Source of the DNA: Candidatus Cryptobacteroides gallistercoris
Lineage (GTDB): Bacteria; Bacteroidota; Bacteroidia; Bacteroidales; UBA932
Reading direction: 5' to 3'
Assembly: GCA_017694835.1 (NCBI GenBank)
Contig: JADIMJ010000086.1
Location: forward strand, 1 to 38,101
Length of the DNA: 38,101 bases
In this document: positions 1-8,199 of the stretch, one piece after another
How the letters are laid out: the number at the start of each line of letters is the position of its first letter
Position numbering within the stretch: position 1 is the stretch's first letter
Notes under the pieces: model-generated
Databases searched by the model: none
Told to the model about the DNA's origin: nothing
Seen by the model: the letters and a program-made list of their open reading frames with translations, nothing else
Program-made: the position numbers and the translations under genes

Positions 1-217
1 AAGTATCTCTTATTTAACAAAATTACATCGATTTGATAAAGTGAAAAATCAACATTTGAATCCATTTGAATTCACATTTATAAATCATTGGAATATATTA
101 TTGTAATTTACCGATGTAAATTTATTGACAAAAAATGAATGACAGCGCACTTTGCGCAAATTTTGAAATTTTGAGGACTATTCAGTAATTTCGCGACCTA
201 TTTGATGATTACATGCT
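1..217. other. AT-rich intergenic leader before queA
   Basis: No coding frame that looks real and no tRNA-like structure is visible in this AT-rich stretch. It holds the queA promoter at its right end (listed separately). A sequence matching the Bacteroidota -7 element on the minus strand (CAAAATTA at 18-25 when read on the plus strand) could be the promoter of a gene lying to the left of the window, but its upstream CAA element at 50-52 is a few bases too far away, so this is only a suggestion. Confidence 0.5.
162..193 (+). promoter_or_regulatory. Bacteroidota-type promoter for queA
   Basis: A TTTG at 162-165 (-33 position) is followed after 20 bases by TAATTTCG at 186-193, one base off the TAnnTTTG -7 consensus. 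Transcription would begin near position 200, leaving a leader of about 18 bases before the queA ATG at 218. The same TAATTTCG variant is seen in the proposed pyruvate kinase promoter in this window. Confidence 0.6.
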
Positions 218-1429
218 ATGGCTGACACAGACATTTTGATGAGCGACTTTGACTATATCTTGCCTGAAGAAAGAATAGCCAAATATCCGCTTGAAGAAAG
301 AGATTCCTCCAAGCTGCTTGAATATGCGGACGGAAAGATAACGGAGCATGTCTTCAGGAATATCGCGGACCTGCTGCCGGAGGATTCCGTCATGGTCTTC
401 AACGACACCAGGGTTGTTCCTGCCAGACTGCATTTCATGAAGCCTACCGGGGCGCATGTCGAGATATTCTGCCTTGAGCCCAGGCAGCCGGCGGAATACA
501 ATCTGATTTTTGCCGAGACGGAATGCTGCCGCTGGAAATGCATTGTGGGAAATGTCAAGCGCTGGAAATCAGGCAGGCTCATGCTTTGCGGCCATGACTC
601 CAGTCCTGAAGCGGCAGGGCTCGGGCTTGAGGCGGAGCTCATCGAGCGGGACGGCGAGACATCCATAATAGAATTTACCTGGAAAAACGGGATGCCTTTT
701 TCCCGGGTACTGGAAATATGCGGTACTGTCCCGATACCGCCGTATCTCAACAGAGAATCCGAAAGCATCGACAGCGAAAGATACCAGACTCTCTATGCCA
801 GATACAGGGGATCTGTCGCTGCCCCTACTGCCGGACTGCATTTCACGGAACGAGTCCTCGCCTCACTGAAGGCCAGGGGAATCGACATGGAGACGGTCTG
901 CCTGCATGTAGGGGCCGGGACATTTCTTCCTGTCAAGTCGGAGGGCATTTCCGGCCATACGATGCACAGGGAGCCCTTCTCTGTGGACATTGGTCTTCTG
1001 CGCAGGCTGCGCAATCGCAGCCGCAGGGTAATTGCCGTCGGGACAACTTCCGTGAGAACTCTGGAATCCCTGTATTATGCGGGTGTCCTGTGCATTGAAG
1101 AAGGCTGCCCCCATGACATCCCGCAGTGGATGCCCTATGGCCGTGAATTCCCGTACAGCTTCGAAGAAGCAATGGATGCGCTGATTTCTTATCTTGAGCG
1201 GAATTCCATGGATTCCCTGAAAATCGGGACAAGAATCATCATCGTGCCCGGCTTCCGCTTCAGGGCCACTGACATTCTGGTCACGAACTTCCACCAGCCG
1301 CAGAGCACGCTGCTGCTGCTTGTGTCGGCGTTCGTCGGCGGCAACTGGCGTGAAATATACGATTATGCGCTCTCGCATGGCTTCCGCTTCCTCAGCTACG
1401 GGGACAGCTCTCTGCTTTTCAAGGCTTGA
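218..1429 (+). CDS. queA: S-adenosylmethionine:tRNA ribosyltransferase-isomerase
   Basis: QueA moves and isomerises the ribosyl group of S-adenosylmethionine onto 7-aminomethyl-7-deazaguanine in tRNA, giving epoxyqueuosine at the wobble position of GUN-anticodon tRNAs. The 403-residue cytosolic protein has the family hallmarks: the N-terminal FDYILPEERIA start, VMVFNDTRVVPARL, the APTAGLHFT block, and near the C-terminus the TNFHQPQSTLL motif. It is longer than the roughly 340-residue proteobacterial enzyme, which I recall as normal for Bacteroidota versions. The ATG at 218 sits just downstream of a good promoter. The next gene has its own promoter overlapping the queA stop codon, so queA is probably monocistronic. 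Confidence 0.96.
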   Translation: MADTDILMSDFDYILPEERIAKYPLEERDSSKLLEYADGKITEHVFRNIADLLPEDSVMVFNDTRVVPARLHFMKPTGAHVEIFCLEPRQPAEYNLIFAETECCRWKCIVGNVKRWKSGRLMLCGHDSSPEAAGLGLEAELIERDGETSIIEFTWKNGMPFSRVLEICGTVPIPPYLNRESESIDSERYQTLYARYRGSVAAPTAGLHFTERVLASLKARGIDMETVCLHVGAGTFLPVKSEGISGHTMHREPFSVDIGLLRRLRNRSRRVIAVGTTSVRTLESLYYAGVLCIEEGCPHDIPQWMPYGREFPYSFEEAMDALISYLERNSMDSLKIGTRIIIVPGFRFRATDILVTNFHQPQSTLLLLVSAFVGGNWREIYDYALSHGFRFLSYGDSSLLFKA

Positions 1430-1456
1430 TTTTATCGGCGGAATTGGTTAACTTTG
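1426..1456 (+). promoter_or_regulatory. Promoter for the acyltransferase gene
   Basis: TTG at 1426-1428, overlapping the queA stop codon, is spaced 20 bases from TAACTTTG at 1449-1456, a full match to the Bacteroidota -7 element. The predicted start is near 1463, giving a leader of about 45 bases before the ATG at 1509. Confidence 0.65.
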
Positions 1457-1508
1457 TAATGATTTTGTAATAATTGAAGCCGATAATCTTTTAGTTTTTG
1501 CATAGACT

Positions 1509-2684
1509 ATGATTAATCTGTCTGAATTTGAAAGCATAAGCCCATATACCGACGAAGAGGCTGTCGAGGCTTTGGGCAAGGTGGCGGACAACCCTGTCGT
1601 CACGGAAGTCTCCCAATACTTCTTTCCGGACGAGTCCCCGGATTTTCTCCGCAATCTTCTGAAGAGCGTCAGGAGCATCGATGATTTTCAGATAATGGTC
1701 ATGTCCAGGGTCATTGAATGGGTGCTTGCCAACACGGCACGGAATTTCTCATATGACGGGATTGCCAATATTAAAAAGGAGAAGGGCAAATTCCTTGTGC
1801 TTTCGAACCACAGGGACATAATCCTCGATCCGGCCATCACGCAGCTCGTCCTCTACCGCAACAATATCCCCATGACAGAAATAGCGGTCGGCGACAATCT
1901 CATTACAAACAAATTCATAGAATATCTCATCCGCTCCAACAGGATGATAAAGGTGGTGAGGGGCATTTCTGCCCGGGAACTGTACCTTTCTTCCCAGCTG
2001 CTTTCCAAATACATCAGGCTTAACATCACTTCCCAGCAGAGTTCCATCTGGCTTGCCCAGAGACAGGGGCGCACAAAGGACGGCCTCGACATGACTGAGC
2101 AGGGCCTGCTGAAGATGCTTGACATGAGCGGTTCATCGGACTTCAGGAAGAACTTCGAGGAACTCAATATCATCCCTATGAGCATATCATATGAGATAGA
2201 GCCATGTGACATACTGAAGGCCAAGGAACTGTATATTTCAAGAAGGCAGAAGTACGTCAAGGGGCCGATGGAAGACCTCAACAGCATCCTTACCGGCATC
2301 AAGCAGCAGAAAGGCAACATCCACCTCAACATAGGCAAGCCTCTCACTCCGGAGGAAATCGCCGTGGCCGCCCTGTGTGACAAGAATGACCGCTACGAAC
2401 TCATCCGGCATGCCGTGGATATCAGGGTAATAGAGGGCTACAAGCTGTGGAAGACCAACTATATTGCCTACGACATCATCAGCCGCGGATTCAAATACAG
2501 CGAATACTATACTCCCGAGGATGCCCAGAAATTCATCTGCTATATGGAGCATCAGCTTGACACGGCGGAGAATGGCATCTGCCGTGAGGAACTGAGGGAC
2601 ATCTTCCTTCACATATATGCCAATCCTATAGTCTCAAAGGAAATGCTCCGGGAGCACAACAGACTCCCGGGCTGGAGACAATGA
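1509..2684 (+). CDS. PlsC/PlsB-like glycerolipid acyltransferase
   Basis: This is a predicted acyltransferase of the lysophosphatidate/glycerol-3-phosphate acyltransferase superfamily, 391 residues, acting at the inner membrane. Block I is SNHRDIILDP (His101, Asp103, Asp107). The histidine-to-second-aspartate spacing is one residue longer than the usual HX4D, so the catalytic pair cannot be assigned with certainty. Block III is represented by LAQRQGRTKDG, reminiscent of the PlsB-type EGGRSRTG, and block IV by IIPMSISYE. There is no signal peptide and no strong membrane helix. It is larger than a minimal PlsC (about 240 residues), with an extra N-terminal helical part and a C-terminal extension. 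It converges with the MscS gene, leaving 12 bases between stops. The acyl acceptor is unknown; ordinary phospholipid synthesis is the default reading. Confidence 0.8.
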   Translation: MINLSEFESISPYTDEEAVEALGKVADNPVVTEVSQYFFPDESPDFLRNLLKSVRSIDDFQIMVMSRVIEWVLANTARNFSYDGIANIKKEKGKFLVLSNHRDIILDPAITQLVLYRNNIPMTEIAVGDNLITNKFIEYLIRSNRMIKVVRGISARELYLSSQLLSKYIRLNITSQQSSIWLAQRQGRTKDGLDMTEQGLLKMLDMSGSSDFRKNFEELNIIPMSISYEIEPCDILKAKELYISRRQKYVKGPMEDLNSILTGIKQQKGNIHLNIGKPLTPEEIAVAALCDKNDRYELIRHAVDIRVIEGYKLWKTNYIAYDIISRGFKYSEYYTPEDAQKFICYMEHQLDTAENGICREELRDIFLHIYANPIVSKEMLREHNRLPGWRQ

Positions 2685-2696
2685 CATGTCCTGTTG

Positions 2697-3632
2697 TCAG
2701 TCTTGTTTCGTTATGTGGACATCCATCTGCGGGAACGGGAGACCGATGCCTTTCTGCGGAAGTTCCGTGTAGATTCTCTCGTTCAGGCAATAGAACACGT
2801 CCCAGTAGTCGGACGATTTGACCCAGACGCGGACAACATATTGCACGGCACTGTCCTGCAGGGCATTGACGGCAATGAGAGGGTCGGCAGGAGCTCCGGA
2901 TTCCACATAGAGCACACGCTTTTCCGATGAAACTATGCCGCCGAGGGCAGCCTTGACTTCTTCCGCATCAGAGCCGTATTCGACGCCCACGAGCCATTCC
3001 ACGCGGCGCATAGTGTTTTCGGAAAAATTATTGATGGTCCCGTTGGACAATGTCGCGTTTGGTATGACGATGATTTTGTTGTCCGTGGTGGTGAGCTTTG
3101 TGCTGAATATGTTCACGTCTGACACTGTGCCGGAATAACCGTTTTCCGTCTCGATGAAGTCACCGGCCTTGAAAGGCTTGAAGACGAGAATCATGATGCC
3201 TCCGGCGAAATTCTGCACGGTTCCGCTCAATGCCATGCCTATGGCCATACCTCCCGCGGCAAGCAGGGCCGCAAGGGAGGTGGTGTTGACTCCGAGGGTG
3301 CCGATGGTGATGATGGCCAGGATAACCGTCAGCGCTATGCTCGTGAGACTTTCGACAAAGGAGGCGATGGCCTTCTCGGTCTTTCTCCTCTCGAAAATCC
3401 GCCTGAGCATGCCTCTGATTTTCCTGATGAGCCAGGCTCCTATAAAATAAATCAGGAGGGCAATGAGCACCTTGATACCGAAGCGTATCACGCTTTCCAC
3501 GAATTCAGGCAGAAGTTCTTCAAGCGGAGTGGTGGCAATATGCTCGATGGCTTCTCTCGCGCTTGACTCAAAGTGGTTTATTGCAGCCGTATCCTCTGGA
3601 GTGACGGATACCTGCAATGGTAGTCGTGTCAT
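2697..3632 (-). CDS. MscS-family small-conductance mechanosensitive channel
   Basis: A 311-residue inner-membrane channel of the MscS family, which opens under membrane tension and releases small solutes. An N-terminal periplasmic stretch precedes three membrane segments at about residues 50-70, 93-113 and 116-150. The last is the glycine/alanine-rich pore helix (LLAAGGMAIGMALSGTVQNFAGG), followed by the beta domain (FKPFKAGDFIE, then VIPNATLSNGTINNFS) and the cytoplasmic vestibule. The size is close to E. coli MscS (286 residues). It starts only 5 bases after the cysteate synthase stop and is the last gene of the Hdr-like operon. Family members can serve as solute exporters, so release of an anionic sulfonate or relief of osmotic effects is possible, but nothing in the sequence shows a specific substrate. 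Confidence 0.93.
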   Translation of the reverse strand: MTRLPLQVSVTPEDTAAINHFESSAREAIEHIATTPLEELLPEFVESVIRFGIKVLIALLIYFIGAWLIRKIRGMLRRIFERRKTEKAIASFVESLTSIALTVILAIITIGTLGVNTTSLAALLAAGGMAIGMALSGTVQNFAGGIMILVFKPFKAGDFIETENGYSGTVSDVNIFSTKLTTTDNKIIVIPNATLSNGTINNFSENTMRRVEWLVGVEYGSDAEEVKAALGGIVSSEKRVLYVESGAPADPLIAVNALQDSAVQYVVRVWVKSSDYWDVFYCLNERIYTELPQKGIGLPFPQMDVHITKQD

Positions 3633-3637
3633 GGCTT

Positions 3638-4930
3638 TCAGAAGAGTTTTTCAACCTGGGATGCGATTTCTTCTGCAGGAAGGAAGGTGTCAAGCACCAG
3701 GTCCGGCTTGGCATATACCACATCATGGTGCTTCTTGTTCAGGGCTTCGCCTCCGCCTGTGATGTTAAGCATGATGAGTTCATCCTTCCTCACGGCACCT
3801 GTTTCCACTGCCTGAGCGAGGCTTGCCACGGCTACAGAAGCTGCGGAATATATGTCGACGTCCTCAAGTGTGAGGAATCTGTCTTTCCAGAGTTCAAGCT
3901 CATCGTTGGTGACTTTGAACATGTCGCCTCCCGCATCATTCATGGCATCGAAGAGCCCTCCGGCGAGAGAATACGGCGGTTTTCTGTTGGACAGCACCTT
4001 GGCTTTGATTTCTGCCGCCTGGGCCCTGGCCTCGTCCCCGGAAAGAGGCACAAGTTTGCGGCTATGTGCTTTCCATGAGTCGTACATGATGGTGAACGGG
4101 GCATTCTGTGACGGATAGAGCCTCATCCTGTGTTTCCCGAAGCGTCCGTCTTCTATGAGCCTGAGATTGTTCTCCCATACTGCAATGGAGCCTGTCCCGC
4201 TGCCCACAGCCTGGAAATATGCATCAGGAATCCTCCCTGTCACTTCTACTGCAGAAAGCAGTGTCGTCCCCATGCCGTCGCGGCGTGCGATGTTCTTGGC
4301 CCCGCCTTCCGCCATGAATTTGTCCCCGGCTGCCTCACATACCTTGTCCCCGAGCATTATGGCATCGAAATAGTCTCCGCCCTGTGGCGCGGCGATTATC
4401 TTGACGCAGTCGTTGAGCGGCTTGTGGAACCAGAGGGCATTGATATTGTCAAGCGGAATGGACAGCAGGAGAGGAATATTGTTGTCCGAGCATACTTTGG
4501 CGAAAGCCCTGGCAGTGTTGCCCGCCGATGCCACGACAAGCACTTTGTCGTGCTTTTCAGGAAGCCGGGCGCATACCGAATATGCTTCTGTCTCCTTGAA
4601 TGAGCAAGTCTCCATCAGGGCCCCGATTTTCGGAAAATATCCGGAGAAGGTGATGTAGAGATTCTCCAGACCGAGATATCCGGCGAGCCCTGTGCTCCTG
4701 TATGTTACCGGCACATGCGAGTGCAGAAGCGTCCTCTTTATCGGAAGCCATTCCGCGAATTTATAGAAGCCGTCGAGGTCTTTCCTGAGTTCGAAAGTTT
4801 TTTTCTCGTAGACGGCCCTTACAAGGGCGGGCCCGTCTCCCTGCGGGTCTGCAAGCGTCCAGCCTTCATCCTCAAATATCCTGCCCGTCCCGCAGTTCAT
4901 AAGTTTGTACTTGGTAGGTGTGAATGTCAT
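3638..4930 (-). CDS. Predicted cysteate synthase (PLP-dependent, threonine-synthase fold)
   Basis: A 430-residue fold-type II PLP enzyme resembling cysteate synthase, which makes L-cysteate from O-phosphoserine and sulfite. In methanogens this leads to coenzyme M; in Bacteroidota cysteate is the expected head-group precursor of capnine-type sulfonolipids. Visible features are the PLP-lysine segment CSFKE (Lys112 from the chosen start), the ASAGNTARAF loop (Asn138), the phosphate-binding VGSGTGS loop and the C-terminal LNITGGGE. Classical threonine synthase motifs and N-terminal domain are not seen, but distinguishing it from a threonine-synthase paralogue by eye is imperfect. A TTG at 4951 would overlap the upstream gene; the ATG at 4930 lies 4 bases after that gene's stop and is preferred. 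It sits between the Hdr-like genes and MscS, so it is almost certainly co-transcribed with them. Confidence 0.8.
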   Translation of the reverse strand: MTFTPTKYKLMNCGTGRIFEDEGWTLADPQGDGPALVRAVYEKKTFELRKDLDGFYKFAEWLPIKRTLLHSHVPVTYRSTGLAGYLGLENLYITFSGYFPKIGALMETCSFKETEAYSVCARLPEKHDKVLVVASAGNTARAFAKVCSDNNIPLLLSIPLDNINALWFHKPLNDCVKIIAAPQGGDYFDAIMLGDKVCEAAGDKFMAEGGAKNIARRDGMGTTLLSAVEVTGRIPDAYFQAVGSGTGSIAVWENNLRLIEDGRFGKHRMRLYPSQNAPFTIMYDSWKAHSRKLVPLSGDEARAQAAEIKAKVLSNRKPPYSLAGGLFDAMNDAGGDMFKVTNDELELWKDRFLTLEDVDIYSAASVAVASLAQAVETGAVRKDELIMLNITGGGEALNKKHHDVVYAKPDLVLDTFLPAEEIASQVEKLF

Positions 4931-4934
4931 GGTA

Positions 4935-6779
4935 TTAATTTTTTTTGTCAATTATCAATCTATTGTCAATCATAGTCGTGCCGGCCACGGCCTTCCCGTC
5001 GATTATTTCTGCGATGTCCTCGACCGGACGGTCCGCGTATCTGTTGAATGTGCTCCGGCACAGCGGGCAGGCCGTGGCGATGACATCCGGAGATGCCGCG
5101 GTGAGATTGGCGAGGGCATTTTCCGTCATTGCCTTTCTCTTGTCGAAGCCGAGTGTCAGGCTTCCGAGGCTTCCTCCGCAGCAGATGCTTTCCTTTCTGT
5201 TCTTTGGCGCTTCCGCCAGACTTCCTGCACATGACAGGACTTCCCGCGGCTCATCGTAGACGCCGCACCCTCTGCCGAGTTCGCAAGGGTCATGGAAGAC
5301 ATATCTGAGGGAGTCTTTGCTTACCCTGAGCCTGCCGTCCCTGATGAGGCCGGCTATATATTCGGTATGGTGGACGACCCGGATGCCGCCGAGGTTGTAC
5401 TTTTCCCTGAAAATCTTATAGCAGATCGGACATGACAGAAGGAGCGTGCCTGCGCCTGACTTCATGATGATTTCCGTGTTCTTCTCCACCAGCTGGCGGG
5501 CCTGGTCAAACCTTCCTGCCATCAGCATCGGACGGCCGCAGCAGATGCCCCCGTCGCGGTCCATGAAGCTGTAGCTGACCCCGGCCTTCCGGAGCAGAGA
5601 TTCCATTGCCTTGCTGATTGCCGGAGTGAGGGCCGTCATGCAGCCGGCGAAGTACAGCACATCTGATGAACCCTCAGGACTGGCCGTGCCGATGTTGGAG
5701 TAATCCTGGCTGATGGCATATTTGCGCAATGAGCGCTGGGCTATCCTGAGCTTGTCTCCCTCGACTCCGACCGGACATATTGCAGTACATTTGCCGCAGA
5801 GGAGGCATTTGTCGCTGATTTCCTCTATCCTTCTTTCATTGTTGCGGCGTATCTGGCGGTTGAGATAGACCGTTGTGTCCTTTATGTGGGTCTTCATCAC
5901 ACCCATCGGACAGGCGTCAATGCAGAGTCCGCAGTTCGGGCATGAATACACTTCTGCCTTGGCGAATCCTTTTCTGGCATTCCGGATCTTTATTCCGGCG
6001 TTGCGGAGCGGAATCAGCAGAATCTCTGCCGGGATGTGCATGTATCTTGTGAACGGAAGCACAATGAAGAATATTCCCAAGGCACATGAGTATGCCCACC
6101 ATGCCGGCAGCATGTTGGCATGGTCGCTCAGGAACGAATGCAGGACATAGTTCAGGGATTTCGTAAGGAACGACCCTCCGCTGATGTCTGCGGTAAATCC
6201 TTCTGCCAGAAGCCTCAGAGGGAATATTGCCCAGAGGGAATACAGGCCTATGAGGTCAAGGAAGCTCGGGTTGGTGGTCCTTCTCATTCCGAATATCCCG
6301 GACTGTATTCTCTTGAACATTGCCAGGAAGATGCCGCTGAGCACCATGAGAAGGAAGAAATCCATGAGGAAAAAGAAGAATGCCCCGCGCATAGTCTCCT
6401 CGGTCTCGGCGACAAAGTATCTGAAGAAAATAGGAAAATAGAAGAGCTTGGCCCTGTGCGGAACATACAGCAGTACCTCAATGTGGCCCACGACAATCAG
6501 CATGAACCATCCGAAGGCTATGCTGGAATGCATGTATCCAAGAAGCTTGTTCCGTTTCCAGAGCTTGACATGGAAGAGGCAGTCGCAGAAAATGTCCCGT
6601 ATGTTCTTTGCCATCGTCTTCGGTGTGACGAGGGAGATGAAGAATTTCTTCCTGTCCTCTCCCGGCAGCTGCATGATTATGCGTACGAGTGCCACCAGAC
6701 AGTAAGTGAGGATGAAAATCATCCCCGCCATGAAAGGGAGCACAAAGTCGTTGTATCCTGTCAGAAATCGTTCTTCCAC
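4935..6779 (-). CDS. Membrane cytochrome b / ferredoxin / double-CCG fusion (DsrMK- or HdrDE-like)
   Basis: A 614-residue fusion. About 270 N-terminal residues contain five or six hydrophobic helices, with His84 and His99 spaced 15 apart in one of them, and further histidines (LHSFLSDH), as in NarI/DsrM-type b-haem subunits. Next come two 4Fe-4S motifs, CPNCGLCIDACP near residue 280 and CLLCGKCTAICP near 325. Then follow two complete CCG modules: FAGC ~380, CCG ~412, CPIC ~450; then DPC ~495, CCG ~530, CPLC ~570. CCG modules hold non-cubane 4Fe-4S clusters in HdrB/HdrD and act on disulfides or related sulfur substrates. The domain set equals DsrM plus DsrK, or HdrE plus HdrD, in one chain. 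It should exchange electrons between menaquinone and a cytosolic sulfur-active site. The start is GTG, 3 bases after the preceding stop. Confidence 0.88.
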   Translation of the reverse strand: MEERFLTGYNDFVLPFMAGMIFILTYCLVALVRIIMQLPGEDRKKFFISLVTPKTMAKNIRDIFCDCLFHVKLWKRNKLLGYMHSSIAFGWFMLIVVGHIEVLLYVPHRAKLFYFPIFFRYFVAETEETMRGAFFFFLMDFFLLMVLSGIFLAMFKRIQSGIFGMRRTTNPSFLDLIGLYSLWAIFPLRLLAEGFTADISGGSFLTKSLNYVLHSFLSDHANMLPAWWAYSCALGIFFIVLPFTRYMHIPAEILLIPLRNAGIKIRNARKGFAKAEVYSCPNCGLCIDACPMGVMKTHIKDTTVYLNRQIRRNNERRIEEISDKCLLCGKCTAICPVGVEGDKLRIAQRSLRKYAISQDYSNIGTASPEGSSDVLYFAGCMTALTPAISKAMESLLRKAGVSYSFMDRDGGICCGRPMLMAGRFDQARQLVEKNTEIIMKSGAGTLLLSCPICYKIFREKYNLGGIRVVHHTEYIAGLIRDGRLRVSKDSLRYVFHDPCELGRGCGVYDEPREVLSCAGSLAEAPKNRKESICCGGSLGSLTLGFDKRKAMTENALANLTAASPDVIATACPLCRSTFNRYADRPVEDIAEIIDGKAVAGTTMIDNRLIIDKKN

Positions 6780-6782
6780 GCG

Positions 6783-7112
6783 TCAGTCCTCCTTGTAAAG
6801 TTTGCAGATGGAAAGTATCAGATGCCTGGTGTTGATGCCTCTCGGACACACCATCGTGCATTTCCCGCAGAGCATGCAGTTCGACAGCATTCCGGCGACC
6901 TCCTTTTTCTTGCCTCTCTGCAGGTCAAGTATGCATTTCCTTACGCTCATCCCGGAAAATTTTCCGGCCGGACAGGATGCCGAGCAGGAGCCGCAGGCAA
7001 TGCATTTGCTTATGTCGGGCTCAATCTCCCGGACCTTTTCATAAAGGGAAAGGTCGGCATTGTCCAGATTGATTGCGGAGCTTGGCGATATCTTGAATCC
7101 GAAATCCATCAT
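6783..7112 (-). CDS. HdrC-like 2x[4Fe-4S] ferredoxin subunit (second copy)
   Basis: A 109-residue soluble iron-sulfur protein with two classical motifs, CIACGSCSASCP (Cys37, 40, 43, 47) and CMLCGKCTMVCP (Cys79, 82, 85, 89), separated by a basic linker. The length and layout are those of an HdrC-type subunit, a wire between the flavin of HdrA and the CCG clusters of HdrB/HdrD. It is shorter than the first HdrC-like protein of this operon (234 residues) and lacks its C-terminal extension. The start codon overlaps the HdrA-like stop (ATGA at 7112-7109), implying translational coupling; a second ATG follows directly. The membrane fusion gene begins 3 bases after its stop. Confidence 0.88.
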   Translation of the reverse strand: MMDFGFKISPSSAINLDNADLSLYEKVREIEPDISKCIACGSCSASCPAGKFSGMSVRKCILDLQRGKKKEVAGMLSNCMLCGKCTMVCPRGINTRHLILSICKLYKED

Positions 7113-8131
7113 TTCAAAGTGCTTGTGATGTAGTTGTGTATCTCAAGGGCGGCGGCCCGGGCTTCTGCAAGTGTCTCAGGCACTGTCTTCGGTCCGGTGC
7201 AGGCACCGGCATAGAAAATGCCCTCTTTCGGAGACTCTATGATGTCCGCAATGTTGTCCCTGCTCTTGAGGAATCCGTCTGAATCCATCGGGAGTGAAAG
7301 CTGGGCTGCGGACTTGCAGATTTCCTGGTTGCATACTATCCCGGACATCAGCACGAGCAGGTCGAGCGTTACTTTTATCGGCTTGCCTGAAAGAGTGTCC
7401 TCGGCCTTGACGACAAGGTTGCCCTCGATGTTTTCGCTTACTTCAGACACCCTTCCCCTGATGAAGCGCACGCCGTAGTCCCGCTGTGCGCTGATGTAGA
7501 AATCCTCGTATTTCTTCCCGAACATCCTCAGGTCCATGTAGAAGCAATACACCATCGCGTCAGGGAATTTCTGCTTCATCTCGATGGCCTGCTTTACGGC
7601 AGTGATGCAGCATACCTTGGAACACTGCGGGTTCTTTGCCTTTTCGTCCCTGGAGCCCACGCAGTGCACGAAGCCCATTGCCCTCGGGCCTTCTTCCGGA
7701 ATCCTTTCGTCATGCCCGGTGTTGAACCAGTTCTCAAGGTCGCTGTTGGTCATGACCTTGTCATATACGCCATATCCGTATTCCTCTTTTTTGGAGGCAT
7801 CGAAGAGCGAGAACCCTGTGGCGAAGAGAAGTATTCTGGTGATGACTGAGATGCCGTTGGTCAGCATGATGTTATAGCTGTCTTTCAGCTTGTTGACGAA
7901 GGCGATTCTTGTATTCAGGAAAATGTTGGCGTCTCCTGCGGCCGCGGTGAGTCTTGCGACGATGTCTTCTGCCGGGCTCATGTCAGGGAAGAGCCTGTTC
8001 CATCTTGCGACATGGCCGCCGAGGCGGTCTTCCTTCTCCACAATGATCGGGTTGTATCCGAGCCTGAGCAGTTGTGCGGCAGCCTCAAGTCCTGCGATGC
8101 CCCCGCCTATTATAAGGATGTTCTCTTTCAT
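7109..8131 (-). CDS. hdrA: HdrA-like FAD/iron-sulfur subunit, compact form
   Basis: A 340-residue flavoprotein of the HdrA/QmoA type, the electron-splitting or electron-relay hub of Hdr complexes. The FAD-binding GGGIAGLEAA is at residues 9-18, with the VEKEDRLGGH loop behind it. The iron-sulfur ligand segment is Cys157, Cys170, Cys174, Cys175 (HCVGS...CSKVCC). A C-terminal AGACTGPKTVPETLAEA block closes the FAD domain. Methanogen HdrA is roughly 650 residues with extra ferredoxin domains at both ends; those are absent here and a separate ferredoxin gene follows. The compact form is closer to QmoA and sHdrA. There are 68 bases between the HdrB-like stop and this start. Confidence 0.88.
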   Translation of the reverse strand: MKENILIIGGGIAGLEAAAQLLRLGYNPIIVEKEDRLGGHVARWNRLFPDMSPAEDIVARLTAAAGDANIFLNTRIAFVNKLKDSYNIMLTNGISVITRILLFATGFSLFDASKKEEYGYGVYDKVMTNSDLENWFNTGHDERIPEEGPRAMGFVHCVGSRDEKAKNPQCSKVCCITAVKQAIEMKQKFPDAMVYCFYMDLRMFGKKYEDFYISAQRDYGVRFIRGRVSEVSENIEGNLVVKAEDTLSGKPIKVTLDLLVLMSGIVCNQEICKSAAQLSLPMDSDGFLKSRDNIADIIESPKEGIFYAGACTGPKTVPETLAEARAAALEIHNYITSTLK

Positions 8132-8199
8132 TTATACGGATTTCATCGTTTTTTTTAAATATTATACGGCGCATGATGTCCTGCGGCACGGAATCCGGG

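Noticed and set aside
3638..4930. Ordinary threonine synthase (thrC)
   Set aside because: The fold is shared, but the N-terminal region does not look like either common threonine synthase type, there are no thrA/thrB neighbours, and the operon context is sulfur redox. Not fully excluded.
6120..7133. Plus-strand open frame of 337 codons lying opposite the Hdr fusion and ferredoxin genes
   Set aside because: It is a shadow. The opposite strand has complete iron-sulfur and CCG motifs, while this frame gives a charged, low-complexity product with no recognisable fold.
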